A stretch of 64,000 nucleotides of DNA from Linnemannia hyalina (taxonomy: Eukaryota; Mortierellomycota; Mortierellomycetes; Mortierellales; Mortierellaceae). A model generated the notes under the pieces. The model saw only the letters and a list, made by a program, of their open reading frames with translations, searched no databases and was not told where the DNA came from. Position numbers and translations under genes: made by a program. Positions 35,201 through 46,130 of this stretch are shown piece by piece (positions within the stretch are counted from its first letter, which is position 1; each line of letters opens with the position of its first letter). Location of the stretch: positions 248,001-312,000 of the forward strand of contig JAHRHY010000017.1 of the NCBI GenBank assembly GCA_019671135.1, given 5' to 3'.

Positions 35201-38045
35201 AACAAACAGGACGTTGCAAAAGTCGAACCACACCTGTCAGCATCCTCCATACAGATACAATCAGGTGGGGTGCAGACCGATCCTGTTGCAGTAACGAGAC
35301 AGGTATTAGTAGCTGGACAAGCCATCTTCTTGACGGGCAAGGCCTTTGTTGCCAGAACAAGTGTACTGAGAATTCTTCTCGTAGTTGCAAGTATCAGGGA
35401 AGGCGGATCCACAGGTGTCGCCTGCCTTGGTACAGGCACATGGATCAAGTGCGCAAACGTCTGGTCCAACCTGGGCTGTACACGATGCTGTGCAGCTCTT
35501 CTTGAGAGTGGGTGTATCGTTGATGTTATTGCACGCCATGAGATTCTTGGTCTTGTAGTTACAGGATGCGTCAAAGGTCGATGCACATACCTAACGAACA
35601 AAGAAAATGAACTGCATTAGAGCGCGCGCTTCACCCATGAACACTATTTGACATCAAATAGCGGAAACAAGACTTACTGTTGTGCCGGCGACTGTGCATT
35701 TGTACTTGTCAATGCAAAAGTTATCCACCACAGCCTCGAACGCCTCAGGCGGATCCACAACATTAGCCGAGCAGGTTCCTAGCACAGTCCTCGCCCACCG
35801 TTAGAGCAAGACCCGTCTTGCAGCTGTACAACGTGTTCGCCAAGAGCTTGCAGTTGGGCGAGAAAGTCGATCCACAATGTGCATGATCACCCTTGCAGAC
35901 ACACTCCGTCGGAAGGCAGTAGGCTCCTATAGGCGCTTCCAGACAAGTCTCGGTACTGGTACAGGTGGCCTACTTCTGGGGCAGCGACTGGTTGGCCTTG
36001 CAGGTGTAGATGGTTTGCTTCTCGTATCTACACTCGTCGAATGCACAGGCATCCGGTCCGATCTTGACCTCGCAGGAAGCAATGCAGTTCTCTTGGATTA
36101 TGGGTACGTCTCCGAGATCGCCGCAGATAAGGAGGGCTTTGCTGTCGTAGTTGCAAGGCGCATCGAAAGTAGAAGCGCATACCTATTTCCATGCAGGGAA
36201 AACGAGGGAGAAAACATTGTTGATACAAAAAATCGAGCCATGTTGTCCATCGTGGAATTAATAAGAGCTGCCTCGGTAATTTATTGGAGTTCGATCCTCC
36301 TTGCATGCACACCTGTCAACACAGATATCCAAAGTTCTTGGTCCAATCTTGCCTCCCGAATCCAAGACGATGTTGGCGGAACAAATTCCAGTCAGAGCGC
36401 AATCCTTGGCAACACTCGAAAGACCGCCATTCGTGCACTTGTAAAGCGTGTCGCTCTTCAGTGCACAGGCGGCGTCAAAGGTGGATCCACAATGTGTCGC
36501 ATCATCCTCGCAGATACAGGCCGGAGGCGTGCAGGTTGGGCCTGTTGGTGTCTCAAGGCAGATCCTGTCACTCTCGCAGGCTGACTTCTTCACGGGCAGA
36601 GCCATGATGGCGGAACAAGTGTAGACTGAGTTGTTCTCGTATCCGCAGTTGAGTGGTAGAGTTGTTTTGGTGGCTGCAGGTTGCCGGGTATTTGCTTGTG
36701 GTGTTGGTGTTTGGGGTGGCGATGATGAAAACCGTCATTGTCGCTCGCCTCCAATCGACCATCGACCGCGCTCTCGTCCACATCCTCATAATCGTCTTCA
36801 TCTTCATCATCTCCACCATCATCCTCTTCCTCCTCCTCGCTATCGCCCTCCCCATCAACTTCCTCGTCATGGTCAACGACTTCATACTCCAGGCTCTCGT
36901 CAATACTGGCCAGGGGCCGAACCAGGGCATCTTGATTCTCATTCGGGCAGGAAGGAGGGAGATAATTAGAACAAGGGGAGCTCATAAAGACATATTTCTG
37001 TTTAGCGCGTTTGTGTGTGTTGAGCGCGTTCGGTCGTCCGCCTAAGCCATCGTCGTCTCCATCGTTGTTGTCGAAGTTGCGGAGGAGGGATTCCTCATGA
37101 TGGACGTGGGGTGGTGAGGATGTTCGTCGACGGTGACATTTGATCTTGTCGATGACTATGCCGTCGCAGACGAAATTCAGCCGTTTTGTCACTGCTCATC
37201 GTGAAAGTCATTGTGTGTTGAGAAAAAAAGTTGAAGGAAAAAAAAAACCGAGCGTGAGTGTTTGTGCGCTGCAAGGACGCGTGAAACAAATGAAAAACAA
37301 ATGTGAAACAAATAAGGTGAGAAACTTAATCAGACATTGTTGAGATATCAAATTCGTACTTAGAGTTCTGACGCGAGGTGGTTTCTTGCTATCTTGCCCT
37401 TGTCCGCCGCCTTGGTGCCTATGCTTCTCGTGGCGCATATGTCCATGCTTACGGTCCTTGTTCCCTACATATCGGTGCTTCTTGTCACCGCGTCCGCCGG
37501 GAATGCGATGTCGATGAACAACACCCTTCTTCTTGCCATGTTGTCCACCCAATTGACCGCGGTGGTGGTGGTGCTTGGATTTTGGGTTCCGACCAATATG
37601 GGGAGTATCCGGTCTCGTCGTCAATATCCCCTTCTTTCTCTCGGCAGTATATTTCTCTGTCGCCGCCTCTCCATTGACTTCCACTACTTCTCCCTCTAGA
37701 TCATCGTCGTCCTCGACGCTTTGCTCAGGTGCTGCTGCTGCTGCTGCTGCCGTAGGTTGTAGGACGATAGACCCTGCCAGTCCCGAATTGATCTCGACAT
37801 TCCCTGCTCCTACTCCTTCCTCTTCTCCTACTGCGGATCCATCGGAAAGGCCGTCCTTGCCGATCAAGAACGAGTCCTGATCCTGAACGTTGTCGATATG
37901 GTTGATGCCTTGACCCACGCTGGAATCAGCATGGACGAACCCAATTGTTGCCGTTGTTGATGAGATGACACAAAGACATCCTACAAAAACTCACGATACC
38001 TACTGCAACGGCTGTCGTCGTCGATCGCCGTGTGAACACCTTCAT
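32204..38045 (-). pseudogene. Decayed cysteine-rich repeat secreted-protein gene
   Basis: Reads on the minus strand as a leader (ATG 38045, MKVFTRRSTTTAVAV), an acidic and His/Lys-rich region (to 37360), an exon from 37191 with an acidic stretch and the first repeat, then one exon per repeat: 36182-35678, 35590-35029, 34930-34334, 34220-33661, and a last exon from 33549. Each full repeat is about 200 residues with roughly 24 Cys, in phrases such as DPCACxxAGDTCG, ALPVKK and CGSTF...SNTLYxC, ending CIDxCACKE. The end is a Cys-poor hydrophobic domain (32204-32935). Lesions: stops TAG 35970-35972, TGA 33520-33522 (at a conserved Cys codon) and TAA 32588-32590; frameshifts near 37990, 36650, 35780, 35350, 33770, 33190 and 32930; no usable donor near 36250; a repeat-internal deletion near 36040. 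I know no family name for the repeat. Dense sequencing error is the alternative, but all neighbours are clean. Confidence 0.7.
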
Positions 38046-39698
38046 CGCTCCTCTTTTTCCTTTTCAAACGCTGCCAAATGTAAGTTTGGCCTCCTCCGTT
38101 GCGCTTTTTCGAAAAAGATCCGGTTATTCTCTTCTAGATTCGCGTGTCGCTGAGATCCCGGTGAGTAGTTGTTGGCTGTTATCGGTTTTCTTTAGCGAAC
38201 GGAGAAAATGAGGAGAAGAGGAAAAGCAAAGAGAAGAAAAAACAGAAAAATAGAGAATCGTTGTGAACAAGCTACCACCTCTTCAAGAAAAAAAAGGAGG
38301 TGCGCTCCAAAGAAAAGACAGAAGTATTACAAAATAGGGACAGAGTAAAATGAAAAAGTAAACATGTCCCCCCACTCGCTTTATTCTCTACAGCATTCAA
38401 AATGGAGGGGTGAGAGTTTTTTCAATTTTTTTCACTCTCCCTTCAAGAGTTGCACTTTTTTTTTAATTCTGCGCTATCGCTTATTCGCGATGTACTGTAG
38501 GCATGTTTAGTTGTTTGTCCCTTTCGCAAGGAACAGAAAAAGGAGAAAGTCGGTAAAGGAGTTGAAAAGGGTTGACATGAGCGGTGTATGGCAAGCAAGA
38601 AAGTTGAAAAGGGGTTTGGAAAATAACCCCCATTTGCAAGCACAAAAGAGAAGAGGAGGAGCAGAAAAAAAGAAGAGGGGATATGGAACCGGGATTGAAA
38701 AACGATGGAGATGTGAAATCGAGATTTAAGTGTCGAGAAAATTGTCCAGGGAGAAGAGAGAAAGGGTAGAAAAGGAGGCATGGATGGATGGTCAATCCAA
38801 TGCCAAATGTTGTTTGAATTCGATCGAGAGTCTATATCACTCATTCCGGCAGGTCGGGGTCTTCATGGATTTCACTTTCCTCCTCTTTTTCACCCTTGTC
38901 GTCTCCTTATCTCCTTCCTTCCTGGAGAGTGATCGCCTTTACACTTTAAGGAAATCCAACAAGTACAACGTGTATCGTTGCTTTCTGTTGCTTTGCGAAA
39001 ATAGCCTCCATTATTGGTTCGAGCAGTCGGTGTTGTAGGGAACGGAATTATGCGTATTGGATAGGGAAACGAAAAAAAGAGAGGGGTAGGTAGAGGCAAA
39101 AATAGCTTGAGGGGTGAAAAGCGTAACAAGCAGATACGAAACGAACGACGAAGAAAAAGGAAACGACGCGTCTCCATTTGTTCCTCACAATCGTCGGTTC
39201 TTTCGAGGTATATCCGTCTTTGACACCTTTTTTTGTAGTGTAGACTAGGAACTGGACGGGAAGATAGGCATCGCGATAGTATCTGTTCTTTCGTGTAGAG
39301 AACAAGGAGGCGGAGAAAAGAAGACTAAAGTAGCAGGGAAGCAGTTGGAGACCAGGAAACCAATGCCCTTGTGAAGAGGTACAAATTGTAACTCTTGTCC
39401 ATTTTCCGCTTTGCATGCATCTCGCACACAAAGCTCAATTCTCGCGTAGAAAACAAAAACAAGAAAACAAGAAAATAAAAATAGAAAGTGGACTGAAAGA
39501 AAGATATTCATTTGTTCAATGCACTGCGATGGCTAAAATACAAGACTATTGACAGAGTATGGGGGATATTGTGTGAGTGGAGGAGATGGAAAGATGGATA
39601 GATTTGGTATGATAGAAAGTAGTAACAATGCCGACCAAGATGGACGACACTTACTGCATCAGCAGCAAAGGGATGAAGGGGTGCTGCAAGATGGTAAT
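38046..39698. other. Intergenic
   Basis: About 1.65 kb between the decayed Cys-rich gene and the 3' end of the MARVEL gene. It is purine-rich on the plus strand over 38160-38780, in the position of the promoter and leader of the Cys-rich gene. No supported gene. Confidence 0.5.
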
Positions 39699-40730
39699 TT
39701 AGTAACCTCCAAAGGTTGGCTGTTGTTGACTCCACGACTGCTGCTGTTGCTGCTGCTGTTGTTGTTGGTATTGGTGTTGCTGTTGTTGTTGCTGTTCCAA
39801 TTGCTCACGCTCGTTCTCTTCACGCGGTTGGTTGTGAACTTTGAACTGCTCTCCCTTCAAGAAGGCCAGGTGAGCATTGGTGTTGCCGCTTGGGCGGGCT
39901 GGGCTGTTGTTGCTGGTCGTACCTGCACCTGCACCATAGGGTGAATAATAGGGTGCGGGCGAAGACACGGCTGTAGGGAGAGCAGTGGGCATGGCAGAGG
40001 TGTAAGGGTCCCTGTAGACCCTGTCGGAAAATTGCCCATCGCTCAAGTCGATAGTTGTCGTTGCTGCACTGTCGTTCGCTGTCGAGATTGACTCTGTTCC
40101 TGCTGCTGGTGCTTCCTCGTGTTCTCCTGCTCCTTTGAGTCGCTTGGCTTCTTCATCCTCCTTCTCGGCCCGGCGGTACTGAGACAGGGTAGTCGTCAGT
40201 TTATAATGTCCGCCGACCTGGTTCTTGCGGTTCTTCCTGTTCCTCCAGGTTGACTTGACCGAAAAGACCGAGAGCATGATGGCGGTCGCAATAAAGAACA
40301 GAGCTGAGACAATACAGAACGCCGTTGAGGCAAACATAGCCTGACACGCTCGGATATAGTTGGCGTCCGAGGTATCCTTCCCGTCGGGCAAGACCTTGCA
40401 AGATACGTTAGACATTCCGTTGGGTGGCCGGATGATTCCTCCGACAGCAGCAAGGATCCAGAGGGCAATGGCCAAGAAGATCCAGGTGGATTCAAAGATG
40501 GCACGCATAGTCTTTCCGGACTTTTGGCGGAGAATGAGGAGGAGCGTCATGAGGGAGGAGAGGCAGGCAAAGGCCAGGGTGCCGAGAGCGACGGGTGAGA
40601 GCGGTTGAGCGTCGGGGGACTTTGGGTAGGAGGATACGTACAGGCCGACGCAGATGGCGACGATTATGTTGGCGAAGAAGGTGCCGATCTGGACGAGGAA
40701 GAGGGTGATGGAAGTTGGCATGAGCGCCAT
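39699..40730 (-). CDS. MARVEL-type four-TM membrane protein
   Basis: A single-exon gene of 343 residues; start chosen at the ATG at 40730 (MALMPTSITLFLVQ) because the open frame further upstream is leader-like low complexity. Four hydrophobic helices span about residues 5-30, 48-70, 84-105 and 139-165, with a short loop after TM1 and a longer Cys-containing loop between TM3 and TM4 (NVSCK ... YIRACQA). This spacing is that of MARVEL-domain proteins, which sit in plasma membrane or vesicle microdomains. The cytosolic tail is charged (WRNRKNRKNQ), then Ser/Thr-rich and ends in a Gln-rich run and TFGGY. Family assignment rests on topology rather than a decisive motif. Confidence 0.7.
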   Translation of the reverse strand: MALMPTSITLFLVQIGTFFANIIVAICVGLYVSSYPKSPDAQPLSPVALGTLAFACLSSLMTLLLILRQKSGKTMRAIFESTWIFLAIALWILAAVGGIIRPPNGMSNVSCKVLPDGKDTSDANYIRACQAMFASTAFCIVSALFFIATAIMLSVFSVKSTWRNRKNRKNQVGGHYKLTTTLSQYRRAEKEDEEAKRLKGAGEHEEAPAAGTESISTANDSAATTTIDLSDGQFSDRVYRDPYTSAMPTALPTAVSSPAPYYSPYGAGAGTTSNNSPARPSGNTNAHLAFLKGEQFKVHNQPREENEREQLEQQQQQQHQYQQQQQQQQQQSWSQQQPTFGGY

Positions 40731-41753
40731 GGTTGAATACTTGTGTGCTTTAATGAGAATGGGGGAGAGGGGGAGGGGGGAGGGTGAAGGTGATGAGAAA
40801 AGAATAAGAAAGAAAAAAAGAAAACAAAAAGGTTGTGGTGGGAGAGAAAAGAGAAGGGAAAAGAAGGTGTGTGAGCAGTATGCGAGGGTTTGTCGAGGGT
40901 GTGTGTGCGTGTGATAAGCGAGCTGAAGAAGAAATAGGGTTGGAGAAGGTGGCCAATGACGCAGGTTTGAAGGAACGGACGGACTGGTAAAGGAAAGGGA
41001 GGGAGGAGAGGGATGGGACAAAAATAGAACTTCTATCCATATGCCATACCATGCTACAAACAGACTAAAACACATGGTGTATGGGTGGTCATAGCAACTA
41101 CTATTTTATAGATAGACAACGATGATCGCTGTCCAACATCATGATCACCATCATCATCGTGGCTTTCTTTCTTTTTTTTTATCTGTCGTCCTACACAGAG
41201 AAGGGACACAGCCACAGCCAAAAGCAGCCGTTGAAGTGCCAAAGGTACGAAATGATGGACCGTGGGTGTATCAGACACAATCAAGTATGAAGAGCAGCGA
41301 GAGAATGATCACATTATCCAAAGAGAATAAATGAAAGTGAAGTAATTGTCAGAACATGCCAACTCTTTATTCATACTCGATGGCTTGTGAGGTGGCTGTC
41401 TCGCTCGATGGCTTGGACTCTTCAAGGAAGCCCCTTGACTGTGCGCCCACTCCCTTTTGTCAGCGAGTCTAACACGTCAGGCGTCGAATTGGAATCCCTC
41501 CAGTCAATTGACGGAAGGGATACCTTAATTGACCTCCAACACAACTTACCTTAACTGAGTCGCCCACATTTTCGCGTCGCAATCCAAAATTGTGACGGCT
41601 GCTGATGCTGTTAAGATTAACGCGCTCTCCAGTATAAAAGGCGCCCGTGTTTTTCATTTATCTCTATTTATCCTCAACAACCTTTCGCCCAAACTCTCTC
41701 TTTTCATACCCACACATCCACACAAACTTCCACTACCTACTCCAACATCCAAG
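40731..41753. other. Divergent promoter region, MARVEL gene and RNR
   Basis: About 1 kb between two opposite starts. The MARVEL side is CT-rich on the minus strand; the RNR side has a TATA box (listed separately). There is a run of ATCATC/CATCATC near 41141-41158. No gene supported. Confidence 0.55.
41633..41640 (+). promoter_or_regulatory. TATA box of the RNR small subunit gene
   Basis: TATAAAAG 121 bp before the start codon, followed by a T/C-rich then CA-rich leader. CGCG-containing motifs (ttcgcgtcgc near 41570 and aacgcgct near 41620) lie just upstream but are not perfect MCB boxes. Confidence 0.75.
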
Positions 41754-43076
41754 ATGGCCACTACCATTCCCTCCAACCCTGCCGCCGCGACCCAAGTCTC
41801 CAAGACCCTCACCGCCGACGCCCAGATCGAAGCCAGTCTGGCTGCCAAACTCGACAACCTTAAGCTCGCCGAACAAATGGAGCCCCTCCTCAAACCCAAC
41901 CCCCGTCGCTTCGTCCTCTTCCCCATCAAGTTCCACGAAGTCTGGCAGATGTACAAAAAGGCCGAAGCCTCCTTCTGGACCGCCGAAGAAGTCGACCTCT
42001 CTAAGGACATGCATGACTGGGAGAACCGACTCAATGCCGACGAGCGGTACTTCATCTCACACATCTTGGCCTTCTTTGCGGCAAGTGATGGGATTGTGAA
42101 TGAGAACTTGTTGGAGCGGTTTTCGAATGAGGTGCAGATTCCTGAAGCGAGATGCTTTTATGGTTTCCAAATCATGATTGAGAATGTTCATTCAGAGATG
42201 TACTCGTTGTTGATTGACACCTATGTCAAAGAGCCTGCACAGCGTGACCATCTCTTTGATGCTATTGACACCAGTAAGTTTTCATGGGCTTTGTTTGTTG
42301 ATTAATTTTTTGGACGCGTTTGGTTTGTTAGTTTGTTTGTTTATTATGTGCACTCGACGCGTCCCTCTGTACTCCCTCTCACCACACACAATTCATCTCA
42401 TACACACTCATTCATCCCATATACACACATAACAACTACCCCCTTTATTAACCTCCCTCTTCCTTCGCTCCTCCAAACAAAACAAATAGTCCCATGCATC
42501 CGCAAGAAGGCAGCCTGGGCACTGCGCTGGATCTCCGACGATAACTCAACCTTTGCCGAACGCCTCGTCGCCTTCGCAGCCGTCGAAGGAATCTTCTTCT
42601 CTGGTTCCTTCGCCTCCATCTTTTGGCTCAAGAAACGCGGTCTCATGCCCGGCCTCACCTTCTCCAACGAACTGATCTCCCGCGACGAGGGCCTTCACAC
42701 CGATTTCGCCTGCCTCCTCTTCTCCCTCCTCCAGAACACCCGTCCCGACAAGAAGCGTGTCAACGCCATCATTACTGAGGCTGTGAGAATCGAGCAGGAG
42801 TTCTTGACGGATGCCCTGCCCGTGATGTTGATTGGAATGAACGCCAAGCTCATGCAGCAGTACATCGAGTTTGTGGCTGATCGTCTGTTGGTGGCCTTGG
42901 GTAACCCCAAGCATTACAATGTTGAGAACCCGTTCGATTTCATGGACTTGATTTCGTTGCAGGGCAAGACCAACTTTTTCGAGAAGCGCGTTTCGGATTA
43001 CCAGAAGGCTGGTGTCATGTCGGGCGCTGGTGCTGACAAGGCCGTCAACAACTTTACCCTTGACGCCGACTTTTAA
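41754..43076 (+). CDS. RNR2: Ribonucleotide reductase small subunit (R2)
   Basis: Encodes the 368-residue class Ia R2 subunit, which houses the di-iron centre and tyrosyl radical used by the large subunit to make dNTPs. Exons: 41754-42273 and 42490-43076. Ligands and radical are visible: D112 in [12 protein letters not shown]143, H146 and Y150 in [11 protein letters not shown], then the Glu of AVEGIFFSG and the Glu and His of DEGLHTDFA. The C-terminus NNFTLDADF is the peptide that docks into the large subunit. Highly conserved [14 protein letters not shown] and ALRWISDD are present. It is slightly shorter than yeast Rnr2 because the N-terminal tail is short. The intron carries two MluI/MCB-type hexamers, which may bear on S-phase control. 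A Rnr4-type paralogue is excluded by the intact ligands. Confidence 0.97.
42314..42362. promoter_or_regulatory. Pair of ACGCGT (MCB-type) hexamers in the RNR intron
   Basis: ACGCGT occurs at 42314-42319 and 42357-42362 inside the 216-nt intron. This is the core MCB site bound by the MBF complex, which drives S-phase genes including RNR genes in yeasts. Intronic placement is unusual, and the function here is inferred. Confidence 0.4.
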
Positions 43077-43517
43077 ATTATGTCTCTTATTGACATATTT
43101 AGCCACTTCTCTTTGATGTTCGCAGTTGATGAATGATTTTCCTCTTTTTTTCATCCTTCACATTTCCATTTTGCATATGTATATAGATCCCTCTTCATCC
43201 ATCCTCGTCCTCATTTCGCCTCGCTCTTCCCATTTCCCCTTTCCACAGATGCACACATTCATAAATAAATAAATAAAATAACGAAATATCAATCTCGAAG
43301 AACAAAAAAGTGAATAATGAAATTTAATGTTTACTACTCCTTTCTACTTCCATGCTCGTGGATGCTGTGGATTCAATTTGCACATGCAAACTCTACTGTT
43401 CTCCTACACCTTCATCTTACATCCTGCCCAACTCCTGCAGTGCGAAACTCAATTGTGCTTGTGTATGTGTGTTGACAATGCGTTATCTTTCAATAGCTTA
43501 TGTAGTCGCATTTTTTT
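43077..43517. other. Convergent 3' region
   Basis: About 440 bp between the 3' ends of RNR (plus) and the lectin gene (minus). An (ATAA)n stretch at 43260-43278 supplies AATAAA-like signals. No gene seen. Confidence 0.6.
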
Positions 43518-45451
43518 TTAGAAGCGCTTCATGTTGTTGTTCTTGGTGGCAGCCTTGTAGGCGAAAACAACAATGGCAACAAAGACGCCGCTGCCGGCAA
43601 CGTACTTGACAACCGTACCGAGTCCAGACGCCGACTTGGGGGGAGGTGTGTTGTTAACCCTCTATCAGATCACACAAAGAAAAGAAGAAGAAAAAAAATG
43701 TGTGAGTGGTGGGTGATGGGTGATGGGTGATGGTCAAAAAACTACAATGCTGTCATCGAACGACAAACAAAAAGAACAAAGAAACTTACGTGGATGACAT
43801 AGTCCTCGGACTTGGGGATGATGTTAGTGGTGACGCTGATGATGTCGTGGTTGTCGTGGACCTCGCCGGTGTGTGATGTGAAGCCGAGGTAGTAGGGCGA
43901 GGGCAAGACGATATCGTGCAATGTGAAGCAAGTAGTCCACTCGTCCCATGCGTTCGTCTGCAACTCCAGCTGGTTATTCCAATTTTTTCACATGAACGAG
44001 ATATAACAGCGGTTAGTGATGCGATTGATTAGCAAGTGACCAAGTATGACAACAGATCGAATTTGATAACGGTTCTCAAAAAGTGATCAAGACGTACGTG
44101 AAGCTGCTTGGAGCCAGAGTTGTAGGTGATACGGGCGCGGGTGGGGACCAACTTTCTTCTAAAGTCAGACTCGCATCCTCCCAATCTGTTGGCCAGGCCA
44201 TCGTTGTCGTTGTCATAGCTCGTCCGGCCATCGCCCATCATCGCCATCACGTATGGGAACGAGTGCTACAAATAAGCAATTATGAAACATTCAGGTTAGA
44301 TTCAGTACATTGACCATCGTCTGCCGCAGGCAACAACAAAAACGAGAAGAAATGAAGAAAAGGGGCTTACGGAGTGACGACCGTTGGCGTAGGTATCGAA
44401 GAAGATACCCAAACCCTCGAAGCGATCCCGGTTTCCAAAGACAGGTCCTGTCTCGGCACGCTCCTTGGTGAACCAGACGGCGAAACCGTCTCCAACAATG
44501 CCATCGCCCTTGCCGTCCACCTCGAACTGGATGTCAACCTGGAAGTTGGGAGCCACCAATGGCTATTCGCATGAATATAGATTGACAATTGAGAAGAGAT
44601 GTGTGTGAGTTAACCGTACAATGTTCCCGCACATGCACGCTCCCACACGGGAAGATGAGTGTGTATGGGCGCAATTGCCCAAGCGCCTAAATGGCCGGGT
44701 CGGGAGTGTAACAAAAAAAGCCAGCGAAAACAAACTGAAGGTTTTCTTACCAGTCTGCTCCAGAGCCATCCACCTTGGGAGGGGACATCCTGGGTCAAAC
44801 GGATGTGTCTGTTGGTGTTGACAATGGTATCGCCTCCGAAATCGAACCAACGGTTCTGAAGATCATTGTCTATCAATCATAAAGCAGAGAGAAACAAATA
44901 GTGATAACGGTCAGTGTCTCTGCATACTTGGTAGCATCAACGGAGGAATAAAAGTATTAACCAGTGTGGGTTGACTCCTGGATTCTGAATAACAATACGG
45001 ATGAGGAGAGTGTCGTGCAAAAACTAACGTCGGAAGTCTCTCCGTCGCATTCCTCGCAAGTTGTGATCCTGATGCTGAACCGTTGGAGACTCTGCCTCGA
45101 TGTCGAACTTCAGTCTACATCTCATCACTCCTGACCCCCTTCCTCACCTGTCCCTCCCCTCCTCCCCCTCCTTGATGTCATCTTGTCCCCGATTCCTTTC
45201 CCGAGTTGGTCTCTGTTTCCCTTGAATCAAACTTGGTGTTCCCGTTCCTGTTCCTGTTCATTCTAGCTAAAAACATCATCGAATCACAACGATTAAGACA
45301 AGCCCTACTTACCGATATAGGGCATGTAGATAGAGTGAGTACGAAGGGGCTCCATCACTGAATCGTCATCGCTGGCAGCCTGAGCAACCCCAACGGTGGC
45401 GAAAAGGGCGACGATGGCGCCCAGGGCAAAGCTTTTCTTCAAGAAGACCAT
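43518..45451 (-). CDS. L-type lectin cargo receptor (VIP36/Emp46-47 family)
   Basis: Encodes a 313-residue type I membrane lectin of the early secretory pathway that binds high-mannose glycoproteins. Exons: 45451-45313, 44869-44751, 44562-44371, 44265-44098, 43969-43790 and 43661-43518, all GT-AG and in frame. A signal peptide (FALGAIVALFATVGVAQA) leads into the lectin domain with WFDFGGDTIV, HIRLTQDVPSQGGWLWSRL, DGIVGDGFAVWFTKE, GPVFGNRDRFEGLGIFFDTY and NDNDG, the Asp/Asn-containing Ca/mannose loops, and then the CxxxF region. There is no long coiled coil, so it is closer to VIP36/VIPL than to ERGIC-53. A TM helix (TVVKYVAGSGVFVAIVVFAY) is followed by a short tail ending KRF, comparable to the KRFY end of VIP36. 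Confidence 0.92.
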
Positions 45452-46130
45452 GGTGTATGTGTTTTTAAGTGAGCGATCGTTGGTGTGACGCGAGATGAGG
45501 CGAGATTATGTCGGGTGAGCTGTAGTATCCTTGGGTGTTGTAAGTTTTGTGTCGCTTTTTTTAAGGGAATAAAAAAAAAGCTCTCGCTAGGACGTGTGGG
45601 AAAGGGCGTAGAGAGAAAGGAAAGAAAGGAACAAAGTGTCTTTGAATGAAGAAAAAAAGGACAAAAGATGATGACGGTTGAGAAAGTCTGATTCTGATAT
45701 AAATAATGGCACGATCTGATTGGCTACCCACGATCACTTATGAATTGAATTAAATATGGTATTGACCATGGGCGCCTCTTTGGCTGAGGTTCAAACGTAT
45801 TTTTCTGCTGGTTTTATATGATTTCACAAAAGAAAAAAGAAAAGAGGAGAATCTAAAGCTCAAGGCATGTGGGCTGTTGTTTGTTTGTTCGTTGGTGATC
45901 GTTAAGAGAAAGAAAAAGGAAAATGAGAATGGTTTTCATAAACTGAAAGCTGACCTGTCGGTAACCTTCTTTTGGAGTGTGGGGTTTGTGTTGTTGTTTT
46001 TCGTTACAATGAAAGTTTCGTTACTAAGTATTTTGATTTGCTGTATCTGAAGAAGACGCAGCACTTGTCAATCACAATCATGACTGACAAAAAAAGATTG
46101 AAAGGGGTATTGCTGTGCACTGGGGGCTGT
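45452..46130. other. Intergenic, lectin promoter
   Basis: About 680 bp. Purine-rich on plus near the lectin start, then AT-rich up to the epsin stop codon. No coding signal. Confidence 0.5.
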
